Below, piece after piece: positions 51,901 through 64,000 of a stretch of DNA of 64,000 bases. Made by a program: the position numbers and the translations under genes. Each line of letters starts with the position of its first letter. Within the stretch, counting starts at the first letter, position 1. The notes under the pieces were generated by a model. It was not told where the DNA came from and did no database searches. It was given only the letters and a program-made list of their open reading frames with translations. This DNA comes from Osmia lignaria lignaria (lineage: Eukaryota > Arthropoda > Insecta > Hymenoptera > Megachilidae). The stretch is taken from positions 19,112,501-19,176,500 of the forward strand of contig NW_027478159.1 of NCBI RefSeq assembly GCF_051020975.1. The letters are read 5' to 3'.

Positions 51901-52506
51901 GTTAAGAGACCTTTTTTGTACAGAATTATGTTCCCTACAATTTACGTTCTATGATATTTTTTGATCAGAAGCGTAGTTTTCGAGATATATCGAGATATTT
52001 AAAAGATCCGAAGCCGCACCAACATAATAGAGATACAGAAACACCGTGGCCCCTTTCTTTGAGATAACTCTGCGCTATTGCGAGCTGGAAATGCCACTTC
52101 CAGTTTAGCTGTGCAGAAGAAGAACAACAGGAAGAAGAAATATCTCGAAATATGTCCGTCAGGCCCCTTCCCTTGAGATATATCTGCAAATATCTCGGAA
52201 ACGAAACGAGCTATGGCAAAATGTTAAGAGACCTTTTTTGTAGAGAATTATGTTTCCTACAATTTATGTTCTATGATATTTTTCGATCAGATGCGTAGTT
52301 CTCGAGATATATCAAGATATTTAAAAGTTCCGAAGCCGCACCAACATAATAGAGATACAGAAATACCGTGGCCCCTTTCTTTGAGATAACTCTGCACTAT
52401 TGCGAGCTGGAAATGCCACTTCCAGCTTAGCTGTGCAGAAGAAGAAGAACAAGAAGAAGAAATATCTCGAAATATGTCCGTCAGGCCCCTTCCCTTGAGA
52501 TAAATC
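48963..52506. repeat. Higher-order family beta, copy 3 with an internal dimer duplication (M153-M163)
   Basis: M153-M155 match M135-M137 and M158-M163 match M138-M143. Between them M156-M157 repeat M154-M155, a 643-bp insertion. M155 and M157 both lack one C in CACTGTGGCCCTTTC and are 321 bp long, so the deletion preceded the duplication. Confidence 0.87.
49930..50251. repeat. Chimeric junction monomer M156
   Basis: The left part is like M158 (GTAGACAATTAAG, CTTTTGATG, ATCCAGAT, private C at 50059). The right part is like M154 (GAAGCCGC, ACAGCATCACC, TTTCAG, CTATTTCGAG). The switch lies in 50060-50082, because GAAGCGGC of M158 is absent. It marks an exchange two monomers out of register. Confidence 0.87.
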
Positions 52507-55500
52507 TGCAAATATCTCGGAAACGAAGCGAGCTATGGCAAAATGTTAAGAGACCTTTTTTGTAGAGAATTAAGTTTCCCACTTTTTATGTTCTATGATA
52601 TTTTTTGATCAGATGCGTAGTTCTCGAGATATATCAAGATATTTAAAAGTTCCGAAGCCGCACCAACCTAATAGAGATACAGAAACACCGTGGCCCCTTT
52701 CTTTGAGACAACTCTGCGCTATTGCGAGCTGGAAATGGCACTTCCAGTTTAGCTGTGCAGAAGAAGAACAACAAGAAGAAGAAATATCTCGAAATATGTC
52801 CGTCAGGCCCCTTCCCTCGAGATAAATCTGCAAATATCTCGGAAACGAAGCGACCTATGGCAAAATGTTAAGAGACCTTTTTTGTACAGAATTATGTTCC
52901 CTACAATTTACGTTCTATGATATTTTTTGATCAGAAGCGTAGTTTTCGAGATATATCGAGATATTTAAAAGATCCGAAGCCGCACCAACATAATAGAGAT
53001 ACAGAAACACCGTGGCCCCCGTTTCTTTGAGATAACTCTGCACTATTGCGACCTGCAAATGCCACTTCCAGCTTAGCTGTGCAGAAGAAGAACAACAAGA
53101 AGAAGAAATATCTCGAAATATGTCCGTCAAGCCCCTTCCCTTGAGATAAATCTGCAAATATCTCGGAAACGAAGCGAGCTATGGCGAAATGTTAAGATAT
53201 CTTTTTTGTAGAGAATTAAGTTTCCTACCTTTTATGTTCTATGATATTTTTTGATCAGATGCGTAGTGCTCGAGATATATCAAGATATTTAAAAGTTCCG
53301 AAGCCGCACCAACATAATAGAGATACAGCATCACCGTGGCCCCTTTCTTTCAGATAACTCTGCACTATTTCGAGCTGGAAATGCCACTTCCAGTTTAGCT
53401 GTGCAGAAGAAGAACAACAAGAAGAAGAAATATCTCGAAATATGTCCGTCAGGCCCCTTCCCTCGAGATAAATCTGCAAATATCTCGGAAACGAAGCGAG
53501 CTATGGCAAAATGTTAAGAGACCTTATTTGTAGAGAATTAAGTTTCCTACTTTTTATGTTCTATGATATTATTTGATCAGATGCGTAGTTCTCGAGATAT
53601 ATCGAGATATTTAAAAGTTCCGAATCCGCACCAACATAATAGAGATACAGAAACACTGTGGCCCCTTTCTTTGAGATAACTCTGCACTATTGCGAGCTGC
53701 AAATGCCACTTCCAGCTTAGCTGTGCAGAAGCAGAAGAACAAGAAGAAGAAATATCTCGAAATATGTCCGTCAGGCCCCTTCCCTTGAGATAAATCTGCA
53801 AATATCTCGGAAACGAAGCGACCTATGGCAAAATGTTAAGAGACCTTTTTTGTAGACAATTAAGTTTCCTACTTTTGATGTTCTATGATATTTTTTGATC
53901 AGATGCGTAGTTCTCGAGATATATCCAGATATTTAAAAGTTCCGAAGCGGCACCAACATAATAGAGATACAGAAACACCGTGGCCCCTTTCTTTGAGGTA
54001 ACTCTGCACTATTGCGAGCTGGAAATGCCACTTCCAGTTTAGCTGTGCAGAAGAAGAACAACAGGAAGAAGAAATATCTCGAAATATGTCCGTCAGGCCC
54101 CTTCCCTTGAGATATATCTGCAAATATCTCGGAAACGAAACGAGCTATGGCAAAATGTTAAGAAACCTTTTTTGTAGAGAATTATGTTTCCTACAATTTA
54201 TGTTGTATGATATTTTTTGATCAGAAGCGTAGTTTTCAAGATATATCGAGATATTTAAAAGATCCGAAGCCGCACCAACATAATAGAGATACAGAAACAC
54301 CGTGGCCCCTTTCTTTGAGATAACTCTGCACTATTGCGAGCTGCAAATGCCACTTCCAGCTTAGCTGTGCAGAAGAAGAACAACAAGAAGAAGAAATATC
54401 TCGAAATATGTCCGTCAGGCCCCTTCCCTTGAGATAAATCTGCAAATATCTCGGAAACGAAGCGAGCTATGGCAAAATGTTAAGGGACCTTTTTTGTACA
54501 GAATTATGTTCCCTACAATTTACGTTCTATGATATTTTTTGATCAGAAGCGTAGTTTTCGAGATATATCGAGATATTTAAAAGATCCGAAGCCGCACCAA
54601 CATAATAGAGATACAGAAACACCGTGGCCCCCGTTTCTTTGAGACAACTCTGCGCTATTGCGAGCTGGAAATGGCACTTCCAGTTTAGCTGTGCAGAAGA
54701 AGAACAACAAGAAGAAGAAATATCTCGAAATATGTCCGTCAGGCCCCTTCCCTCGAGATAAATCTGCAAATATCTCGGAAACGAAGCGAGCTATGGCAAA
54801 ATGTTAAGATATCTTTTTTGTAGAGAATTAGGTTTCCTACTTTTTATGTTCTATGATATTTTTTGATCAGATGCGTAGTTCTCGAGATATATCAAGATAT
54901 TTAAAAGTTCCGAAGCCGCACCAACATAATAGAGATACAGAAACACCGTGGCCCCTTTCTTTGAGATAACTCTGCACTATTGCGAGCTGCAAATGCCACT
55001 TCCAGCTTAGCTGTGCAGAAGAAGAACAACAAGAAGAAGAAATATCTCGAAATATGTCCGTCAGACCCCTTCCCTTGAGATAAATCTGCAAATATCTCGG
55101 AAACGAAGCGTGCTATGGCAAAATGTTAAGAGACCTTTTTTGTACAGAATTATGTTCCCTACAATTTACGTTCTATGATATTTTTTGATCAGAAGCGTAG
55201 TTTTCGAGATATATCGAGATATTTAAAAGATCCGAAGCCGCACCAACATAATAGAGATACAGAAACACCGTGGCCCCTTTCTTTGAGATAACTCTGCGCT
55301 ATTGCGAGCTGGAAATGCCACTTCCAGTTTAGCTGTGCAGAAGAAGAACAACAGGAAGAAGAAATATCTCGAAATATGTCCGTCAGGCCCCTTCCCTTGA
55401 GATATATCTGCAAATATCTCGGAAACGAAACGAGCTATGGCAAAATGTTAAGAGACCTTTTTTGTAGAGAATTATGTTTCCTACAATTTATGTTCTATGA

Positions 55501-56052
55501 TATTTTTCGATCAGATGCGTAGTTCTCGAGATATATCAAGATATTTAAAAGTTCCGAAGCCGCACCAACATAATAGAGATACAGAAATACCGTGGCCCCT
55601 TTCTTTGAGATAACTCTGCACTATTGCGAGCTGGAAATGCCACTTCCAGCTTAGCTGTGCAGAAGAAGAAGAACAAGAAGAAGAAATATCTCGAAATATG
55701 TCCGTCAGGCCCCTTCCCTTGAGATAAATCTGCAAATATCTCGGAAACGAAGCGAGCTATGGCAAAATGTTAAGAGACCTTTTTTGTAGAGAATTAAGTT
55801 TCCCACTTTTTATGTTCTATGATATTTTTTGATCAGATGCGTAGTTCTCGAGATATATCAAGATATTTAAAAGTTCCGAAGCCGCACCAACATAATAGAG
55901 ATACAGAAACACTGTGGCCCCTTTCTTTGAGATAACTCTGCACTACTGCGAGCTGCAAATGCCACTTCCAGCTTAGCTGTGCAGAAGAAGAACAACAAGA
56001 AGAAGAAATATCTCGAAATATGTCCGTCAGGCCCCTTCCCTTGAGATAAATC
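52507..56052. repeat. Higher-order family beta, copy 4 (M164-M174)
   Basis: M165-M167 match M153-M155 at 3866 bp but without the C deletion. M168-M173 match M158-M163 at 3224 bp. M164 carries CAACCTAATAG with GACAACTCTGCGC and replaces the M152-type monomer seen before other copies. M174 has CACTGTGG and CTACTGCG like M133 and M144, but ends as consensus. Confidence 0.85.
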
Positions 56053-59000
56053 TGCAAATATCTCGGAAACGAAGCGAGCTATGGCAAAATGTTAAGAGAC
56101 CTTATTTGTAGAGAATTAGGTTTCCTACTTTTCACGTTCTATGATATTTTTCGATCAGATGCGTAGTTCTCGAGATATATCAAGATATTTAAAAGTTCCG
56201 AAGCCGCACCAACATAATAGAGATACAGAAACACCGTGGCCCCTTTCTTTGCGATAACTCTGCACTATTGCGAGCTGCAAATGCCGCTTCCAGCTTAGCT
56301 GTGCAGAAGAAGAACAACAAGAAGAAGAAATATCTCGAAATATGTCCGTCAGACCCCTTCCCTTGAGATAAATCTGCAAATATCTCGGAAACGAAGCGAG
56401 CTATGGCAAAATGTTAAGAGACCTTTTTTGTAGAGAATTAGGTTTCCTACAATTTACGTTCTATGATATTTTTTGATGAGAAGCGTAGTTTTCGAGATAT
56501 ATCGAGATATTTAAAAGATCCGAAGCCGCACCAACATAATAGAGATACAGAAACACCGTGGCCCCTTTCTTTGAGATAACTCTGCACTATTGCGAGCTGC
56601 AAATGCCACTTCCAGTTTAGCTGTGCAGAAGAAGAACAACAAGAAGAAGAAACATCTCGAAATATGTCCGTCAGGACCCTTCCCTTGAGATGAATCTGCA
56701 AATATCTCGGAAACGAAGCGAGCTATGGCAAAATGTTAAGAGACCTTTTTTGTAGAGAATTAAGTTTCCTACTTTTTATGTTCTATGATATTTTTTGATC
56801 AGATGCGTAGTTCTCGAGATATATCAAGATATTTAAAAGTTCCGAAGCCGCACCAACATAATAGAGATACAGAAACACCGTGGCCCCTTTCTTTGAGATA
56901 GCTCTGCACTATTGCGAGCTGGAAATGCCACTTCCAGTTTAGCTGTGCAGAAGAAGAACAACAAGAAGAAGAAATATCCCGAAATATGTCCGTCAGGACC
57001 CTTCCCTTGAGATAAATCTGCAAATATCTCGGAAACGAAGCGAGCTATGGCAAAATGTTCAGAGACCTTTTTTGTAGAGAATTATGTTTCCTACAATCTA
57101 TGTTCTATCATATTTTTTGATCAGAAGCGTAGTTTTCGAGATATATCGAGATATTTAAAAGTTCCGAAGCCGCACCAACATAATAGAGATACAGAAACAC
57201 CGTGGCCCCTTTCTTGGGGATAACTCTGCACTATTGCGAGCTGGAAATGCCACTTCCAGTTTAGCTGTGCAGAAGAAGAACAACAAGAAGAAGAAACATC
57301 TCGAAATATGTCCGTCAGGACCCTTCCCTTGAGATGAATCTGCAAATATCTCAGAAACGAAGCGAGCTATGGCAAAATGTTAAGAAACCTTATTTGTAGA
57401 GAATTAAGTTTCCTACAATTTATGTTCTACGATATTTTTTGATGAGATGCGTAGTTCTCGAGATATATCAAGATATTTAAAAGTTCCGAAGCCGCACCAA
57501 CATAATAGAGATACAGAAACACCGTGGCCCCTTTCTTTGAGATAACTCTGCACTATTGCGAGCTGCAAATGCCACTTCCAGCTTAGCTGTGCAGAAGAAG
57601 AACAACAAGAAGAAGAAATATCTCGAAATATGTCCGTCAGGCCCCTTCCCTTGAGATAAATCTGCAAATATCTCGGAAACGAAGCGAGCTATGGCAAAAT
57701 GTTAAGAGACCTTATTTGTAGAGAATTAAGTTTCCTGCTTTTTATGTTGTATGATATTTTTTGATCAGATGCGTAGTTCTCGAGATATATCAAGATATTT
57801 AAAAGTTTCGAAGCCGCACCAACATAATAGAGATACAGAAACACCGTGGCCCCTTTCTTTCAGATAACTCTGCACTATTGCGAGCTGGAAATGCCACTTC
57901 CAGTTTAGCTGTGCAGAAGAAGAACAACAAGAAAAAGAAATATCTCGAAACATGTCCGTCAGGCCCCTTCCCTTGAGATATATCTGCAAATATCTTGGAA
58001 ACGAAGCGAGCTATGGCAAAATGTTAAGAGACCTTATTTGTAGAGAATTAAGTTTCCTACTTTTTATGTTCTATGATATTATTTGATCAGATGCGTAGTT
58101 CTCGAGATATATCAAGATATTTAAAAGTTCCGAAGCCGCACCAACATAATAGAGATACAGAAACACCGTGGCCCCTTTCTTTGCGATAACTCTGCACTAT
58201 TGCGAGCTGCAAATGCCGCTTCCAGCTTAGCTGTGCAGAAGAAGAACAACAAGAAGAAGAAATATCTCGAAATATGTCCGTCAGACCCCTTCCCTTGAGA
58301 TAAATCTGCAAATATCTCGGAAACGAAGCGAGCTATGGCAAAATGTTAAGAGACCTTTTTTGTAGAGAATTAGGTTTCCTACAATTTATGTTCTATGATA
58401 TTTTTTGATCAGAAGCGTAGTTTTCGAGATATATCGAGATATTTAAAAGTTCCGAAGCCGCAACAACATAATAGAGATACAGAAACACCGTGGCCCCTTT
58501 CTTTGAGATAACTCTGCACTAGTGCGAGCCGCAAATGCCACTTCCAGCTTAGCTGTGCAGAAGAAGAACAACAACAAGAAGAAATATCTCGAAATATGTC
58601 CGTCAGGCCCCTTCCCTTGAGATGTATCTGCAAATATCTCGGAAACCAAGCGAGCTATGGCAAAATGTTAAGAGACCTTATTTGTAGAGAATTAAGTTTC
58701 CTACTTTTTATGTTCTATGATATTATTTGATCAGATGCGTAGTTCTCGAGATATATCAAGATATATAAAAGTTCCGAAGCCGCACCAACATAATAGAGAT
58801 ACAGAAACACCGTGGCCCCTTTCTTTGAGATAACTCTGCACTAGTGCGAGCCGCAAATGCCACTTCCAGCTTAGCTGTGCAGAAGAAGAACAACAAGAAG
58901 AAGAAATATCCCGAAATATGTCCGTCAGGACCCTTCCCTTGAGATAAATCTGCAAATATCTCGGAAACGAAGCGAGCTATGGCAAAATGTTAAGAGACCT

Positions 59001-59915
59001 TTTTTGTAGAGAATTATGTTTCCTACAATCTATGTTCTATCATATTTTTTGATCAGAAGCGTAGTTTTCGAGATATATCGAGATATTTAAAAGTTCCGAA
59101 GCCGCACCAACATAATAGAGGTACAGAAACACCGTGGCCCCTTTCTTGGGGATAACTCTGCACTATTGCGAGCTGGAAATGCCACTTCCAGTTTAGCTGT
59201 GCAGAAGAAGAACAACAAGAAGAAGAAACATCTCGAAATATGTCCGTCAGGACCCTTCCCTTGAGATGAATCTGCAAATATCTCGGAAACGAAGCGAGCT
59301 ATGGCAAAATGTTAAGAAACCTTATTTGTAGAGAATTAAGTTTCCTACAATTTATGTTCTACGATATTTTTTGATGAGATGCGTAGTTCTCGAGATATAT
59401 CAAGATATTTAAAAGTTCCGAAGCCGCACCAACATAATAGAGATACAGAAACACCGTGGCCCCTTTCTTTGAGATAACTCTGCACTATTGCGAGCTGCAA
59501 ATGCCACTTCCAGCTTAGCTGTGCAGAAGAAGAACAACAAGAAGAAGAAATATCTCGAAATATGTCCGTCAGGCCCCTTCCCTTGAGATAAATCTGCAAA
59601 TATCTCGGAAACGAAGCGAGCTATGGCAAAATGTTAAGAGACCTTATTTGTAGAGAATTAAGTTTCCTGCTTTTTATGTTGTATGATATTTTTTGATCAG
59701 ATGCGTAGTTCTCGAGATATATCAAGATATTTAAAAGTTTCGAAGCCGCACCAACATAATAGAGATACAGAAACACCGTGGCCCTTTCTTTCAGATAACT
59801 CTGCACTATTGCGAGCTGGAAATGCCACTTCCAGTTTAGCTGTGCAGAAGAAGAACAACAAGAAAAAGAAATATCTCGAAACATGTCCGTCAGGCCCCTT
59901 CCCTTGAGATATATC
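56053..59915. repeat. Hexamer higher-order repeat, 1932 bp, two copies (M175-M180, M181-M186)
   Basis: M175 and M181 share TTTGCGATAAC and AAATGCCGC. M178 and M184 share CAATCTATG, TCATATTTT and TTCTTGGGG. M179 and M185 share TTCTACG and TTGATGAG. M180 and M186 share AAGTTTCGAAG, CAAGAAAAAG and AAACATGTCC. M176/M182 and M177/M183 are only partly alike. M186 (59595-59915) lacks one C in the C run and is 321 bp long. Confidence 0.82.
58762..58771 (+). other. TATA-like sequence created by a point change in M183
   Basis: Other monomers have GATATTTAAAAG here; M183 has TATATAAAAG after one T-to-A change. It matches the usual TATA-box pattern by eye, but nothing else around it indicates a promoter, so function is doubtful. 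Confidence 0.25.
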
Positions 59916-61203
59916 TGCAAATATCTCGGCAACGAAGCGAGCTATGGCAAAATGTTAAGAGACCTTTTTTGTAGAGAATTAAGTTTCCTACTTTTTATGT
60001 TCTATGATATTATTTGATCAGATGCGTAGTTCTCGAGATATATCAAGATATTTAAAAGTTCCGAAGCCGCACCAACATAATAGAGATACAGAAACACCGT
60101 GGCCCCTTTCTTTGAGATAACTCTGCACTATTGCGAGCTGGAACTGCCACTTCCAGTTTAGCTGTGCAGAAGAAGAACAACAAGAAGAAGAAATATCCCG
60201 AAATATGTCCGTCAGGACCCTTCCCTTGATATAAATCTGCAAATATCTCGGAAACGAAGCGAGCTATGGCAAAATGTTAAGAGACCTTATTTGTAGAGAA
60301 TTAAGTTTCCTACTTTTTATGTTCTATGATATTATTTGATCAGATGCGTAGTTCTCGAGATATATCAAGATATTTAAAAGTTCCGAAGCCGCACCAACAT
60401 AATAGAGATACAGAAACACCGTGGCCCCTTTCTTTGAGATAACTCTGCACTATTGCGAGCTGCAAATGCCACTTCCAGCTTAGCTGTGCAGAAGAAGAAC
60501 AACAAGAAGAAGAAATATCTCGAAATATGTCCGTCAGGCCCCTTCCCTTGAGATAAATCTGCACATATCTCGGAAACGAAGCGAGCTATCGCAAAATGTT
60601 AAGAGACCTTTTTTGTAGAGAATTAAGTTTCCTACTTTTTATGTTCTATGATACTTTTTGATCAGATGCGTAGTTCTCGAGATATATCAAGATATTTAAA
60701 AGTTCCGAAGCCGCACCAACATAATAGAGATACAGAAACACCGTGGCCCCTTTCTTTGAGATAACTCTGCACTATTGCGAGCTGGAAATGCCACTTCCAG
60801 TTTAGCTGTGCAGAAGAAGAACAACAAGAAGAAGAAATATCCCGAAATATGTCCGTCAGGACCCTTCCCTTGATATAAATCTGCAAATATCTCGGAAACG
60901 AAGCGAGCTATGGCAAAATGTTAAGAGACCTTATTTGTAGAGAATTAAGTTTCCTACTTTTTATGTTCTATGATATTATTTGATCAGATGCGTAGTTCTC
61001 GAGATATATCAAGATATTTAAAAGTTCCGAAGCCGCACCAACATAATAGAGATACAGAAACACCGTGGCCCCTTTCTTTGAGATAACTCTGCACTATTGC
61101 GAGCTGCAAATGCCACTTCCAGCTTAGCTGTGCAGAAGAAGAACAACAAGAAGAAGAAATATCTCGAAATATGTCCGTCAGGCCCCTTCCCTTGAGATAA
61201 ATC
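59916..61203. repeat. Dimer repeat of 644 bp, two copies (M187-M188, M189-M190)
   Basis: M187 and M189 share ATATCCCG, CAGGACCC and CTTGATATAAATC. M188 and M190 are near-consensus type A monomers with GATATTATTTG. The offset is exactly 644 bp. Confidence 0.82.
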
Positions 61204-63779
61204 TGCATATATCTCGGAAACGAAGCGGGCTATGGCAAAATGTTGAGAGACCTTTTTTGTAGAGAATTATGTTTCCTACAATTTATGTTCTATGATATTT
61301 TTTGATCAGAAGCGTAGTTTTCGAGATATATCGAGATATTTAAAAGTTCCGAAGCCGCACCAACATAATAGAGATACAGAAACACCGTGGCCCCTTTCTT
61401 TGAGATAACTCTGCACTATTGCGAGCTGCAAATGCCACTTCCAGCTTAGCTGTGCAGAAGAAGAACAACAAGAAGAAGAAATATCTCGAAATATGTCCGT
61501 CAGGCCCCTTCCCTTGAGATACATCTGCACATATCTCGGAAACGAAGCGAGCTATGGCAAAATGTTAAGAGACCTTTTTTGTAGAGAATTAAGTTTCCTA
61601 CTTTTTATGTTCTATGATACTTTTTGATCAGATGCGTAGTTCTCGAGATATATCAAGATATTTAAAAGTTCCGAAGCCGCACCAACATAATAGAGATACA
61701 GAAACACCGTGGCCCCTTTCTTTGAGAAAACTCTGCACTATTGCGAGCTGGAAATGCCACTTCCAGTTTAGCTGTGCAGAAGAAGAACAACAAGAAGAAG
61801 AAATATCTCGAAATATGTCCGTCAGGCCCCTTCCCTTGAGATAAATCTGCAAATATCTCGGGAACGAAGCGAGCTATGGCAAAATGTTAAGAGACCTTTT
61901 TTGTAGAGAATTATATTTCCTACAATTTACGTTCTATGATATTTTTTGATCAGAAGCGTAGTTTTCGAGATATATCGAGATATTTAAAAGATCCGAAGCC
62001 GCACCAACATAACGGAGATACAGAAACACCGTGGCCCCTTTCGTTGAGATAACTCTGCACTATTGCGAGCTGCAAATGCCACTTCCAGCTTAGCTGTGCA
62101 GAAGAAGAACAACAAGAAGAAGAAATATCCCGAAATATGTCCGTCAGGACCCCTCCCTTGAGATAAATCTGCAAATATCTCGGAAACGACGCGAGCTATG
62201 GCAAAATGTTAAGAGGCCTTTTTTGTAGAGAATTATGTTTCCTACAATTTATGTTCTATGATATTTTTTGATCAGAAGCGTAGTTTTCGAGATATATCGA
62301 GATATTTAATAGTTCCGAAGCCGCACCAACATAATAGAGATACAGAAACACCGTGGCCCCTTTCTTCGGGATAACTCCGCACTATTGCGAGCTGCAAATG
62401 CCACTTCCAGCTTAGCTGTGCAGAAGAAGAACAACAAGAAGAAGAAATATCTCGAAATATGTCCGTCAGGCCCCTTCCCTTGAGATAAATCTGCATATAT
62501 CTCGGAAACGAAGCGAGCTATGGCAAAATGTTAAGAGACGTTTTTTGTAGAGAATTATGTTTCCTACAATTTATGTTCTATGCTATTCTTTGATCAGAAG
62601 CGTAGTTTTCGAGATATATCGAGATATTTAAAAGTTCCGAAGCCGCACCAACATAATAGAGATACAGAAACACCGTGGCCCCTTTCTTTGAGATAACTCT
62701 GCACTATTGCGAGCTGCAAATGCCACTTCCAGCTTAGCTGTGCAGAAGAAGAACAACAAGAAGAAGAAATATCTCGAAATATGTCCGTCAGGCCCCTTCC
62801 CTTGAGATAAATCTGCACATATCTCGGAAACGAAGCGAGCTATGGCAAAATGTTAAGAGACCTTTTTTGTAGAGAATTATGTTTCCTACAATTTACGTTC
62901 TATGATATTATTTGATCAGATGCGTAGTTCTCGAGATATATCAAGATATTTAAAAGTTCCGAAGCCGCACCAACATAATAGAGATACAGAAACACCGTTG
63001 CCCCTTTCTTTGAGATAACTCTGCACTATTGCGAGCTGCAAATGCCACTTCCAGCTTAGCTGTGCAGAAGAAGAACAACAAGAAGAAGAAATATCTCGAA
63101 ATATGTCCGTCAGACCCCTTCCCTTGAGATAAATCTGCAAATATCTCGGAAACGAAGCGAGCTATGGCAAAATGTTAAGAGACCTTTTTTGTAAAGAATT
63201 ATGTTTCCTACAATTTACGTTCTATGATATTTTTTGATCAGAAGCGTAGTTTTCGAGATATATCGAGATATTTAAAAGATCCGAAGCCGCACCAACATAA
63301 CGGAGATACAGAAACACCGTGGCCCCTTTCTTTGAGCTAACTCTGCACTATTGCGAGCTGCAAATGCCACTTCCAGCTTAGCTGTGCAGAAGAAGAACAA
63401 CAAGAAGAAGAAATATCTCGAAATATGTCCGTCAGGCCCCTTCCCTTGAGATAAATCTGCAAATATCTCGGAAACGAAACGAGCTATGGCAAAATGGTAA
63501 GAGACCTTATTTGTAGAGAATTAAGTTTCCTACTTTTTATGTTCTATGATATTATTTGATCAGATGCGTAGTTCTCGAGATATATCAAGATATTTAAAAG
63601 TTCCGAAGCCGCACCAACATAATAGAGATACAGAAACACCGTGGCCCCTTTCTTTGAGATAACTCTGCACTATTGCGAGCTGCAAATGCCACTTCCAGCT
63701 TAGCTGTGCAGAAGAAGAACAACAAGAAGAAGAAATATCTCGAAATATGTCCGTCAGGCCCCTTCCCTTGAGATAAATC
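61204..63779. repeat. Array segment M191-M198, weaker higher-order order
   Basis: Five of eight monomers are type B (M191, M193-M195, M197). Private changes are more frequent, for example AATTATATTTCC in M193, TTTAATAG, TTCGGGATAAC and CTCCGC in M194, and TGCTATTCTTTG in M195. M193 and M197 share CATAACGGAG, and M195 shares TGCATATATC and GAGACGTTTT with the final partial copy, both at about 1288 bp. Confidence 0.78.
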
Positions 63780-64000
63780 TGCATATATCTCGGAAACGAA
63801 GCGAGCTATGGCAAAATGGTAAGAGACGTTTTTTGTAGAGAATTATGTTTCCTACAATTTATGTTCTATGATATTTTTTGATCAGAAGCGTAGTTTTCGA
63901 GATATATCGAGATATTTAAAAGTTCCGAAGCCGCACCAACATAATAGAGATACAGAAACACCGTGGCCCCTTTCTTTGAGATAACTCTGCAATATTGCGA
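63780..64000. repeat. Partial monomer M199 cut by the window end
   Basis: The first 221 bp of a type B monomer, ending in CAATATTGCGA just at the start of the hairpin. It shares TGCATATATC and GAGACGTTTT with M195. The array clearly continues past the window. Confidence 0.95.

Larger units (their letters stand above)
1..64000. repeat. Satellite DNA array, 322-bp monomer, 198 full copies plus one partial
   Basis: The same 322-bp unit repeats head to tail over the entire window, always in the same orientation. With phase set at the first base (TGCAAATATCTCGG), monomers begin at 1, 323, 645, 967 and so on, and the last complete one ends at 63779. The total length is explained exactly by 198 x 322 plus 34 (seventeen +2 copies), plus 1, minus 3 and minus 9. 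No unique sequence, transposon, gene or inverted segment interrupts it, so both array edges lie outside the window. Monomers differ by substitutions that are mostly shared in blocks, which gives higher-order repeats. Location (centromere or heterochromatin) and host are inferred only from the class of sequence; the family is not one I recognise. Confidence 0.99.

Noticed and set aside
1..64000. CRISPR-like array
   Set aside because: The whole 322-bp unit is conserved, with no short repeat alternating with unique spacers, and no cas genes are present.
1..64000. Ribosomal spacer or 5S array
   Set aside because: No rRNA-like conserved segment is visible in any monomer.

Overview
The whole window is one satellite-DNA array. 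From base 1 to base 64000 it is a head-to-tail tandem repeat of a single monomer of about 322 bp, with no break, no inversion and no inserted foreign sequence. Taking the monomer phase that starts at base 1, I count 198 complete monomers (1-63779) plus a partial 199th (63780-64000). The length budget closes exactly: 198 x 322 = 63756, and the 23 extra bases are seventeen monomers of 324 bp (+34; one of these is also the 9-bp deletion copy), one of 323 (+1), three of 321 (-3) and that single 9-bp deletion (-9). I find no protein-coding gene, rRNA, tRNA, CRISPR array or transposon. The short open frames (about 63-103 codons) recur once per monomer, mostly need a TTG start, and are by-products of the repeat.

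Organism: the sequence suggests a eukaryote with large satellite blocks. One monomer counted by hand is about 39% GC with 11 CpG (close to expectation), so there is no obvious methylation-driven CpG loss. This fits, but does not prove, an insect or other invertebrate. I do not recognise the satellite family. A centromeric or heterochromatic location is inferred only from the class of sequence.

Monomer types: two linked haplotypes occur in the AT-rich left half. Type A has AGATGCG, a CTCGAG site, TCAAG and GTTCC. Type B has AGAAGCG, TTTTCGAG, TCGAG and often GATCC. A second pair of alleles 16 bp apart flanks a small hairpin in the right half. These shuffle, so most monomers are mosaics.

Layout (M = monomer number, counted from base 1). 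1-6441 (M1-M20) is mixed, with 644-bp and about 3542-bp duplications. 6442-16113 (M21-M50) holds three related higher-order copies with offsets of 3546, 2256 and 5802 bp. 16114-29639 (M51-M92) is almost purely type A, with a 2478-bp duplication that looks identical and a ladder of 1288-bp tetramers. 29640-56052 (M93-M174) is the richest part: pentamers of 1610 bp, trimers of 966 bp and 10-11-mers of 3224-3546 bp, with unequal-crossover junctions visible at base resolution. 56053-64000 (M175-M199) has 1932-bp hexamers, then 644-bp dimers, then monomers with more private changes.

The main interest is a readable record of satellite evolution: nested higher-order repeats, chimeric junction monomers, short conversion-like patches, and a cassette of three monomers kept in order in two regions about 20 kb apart.
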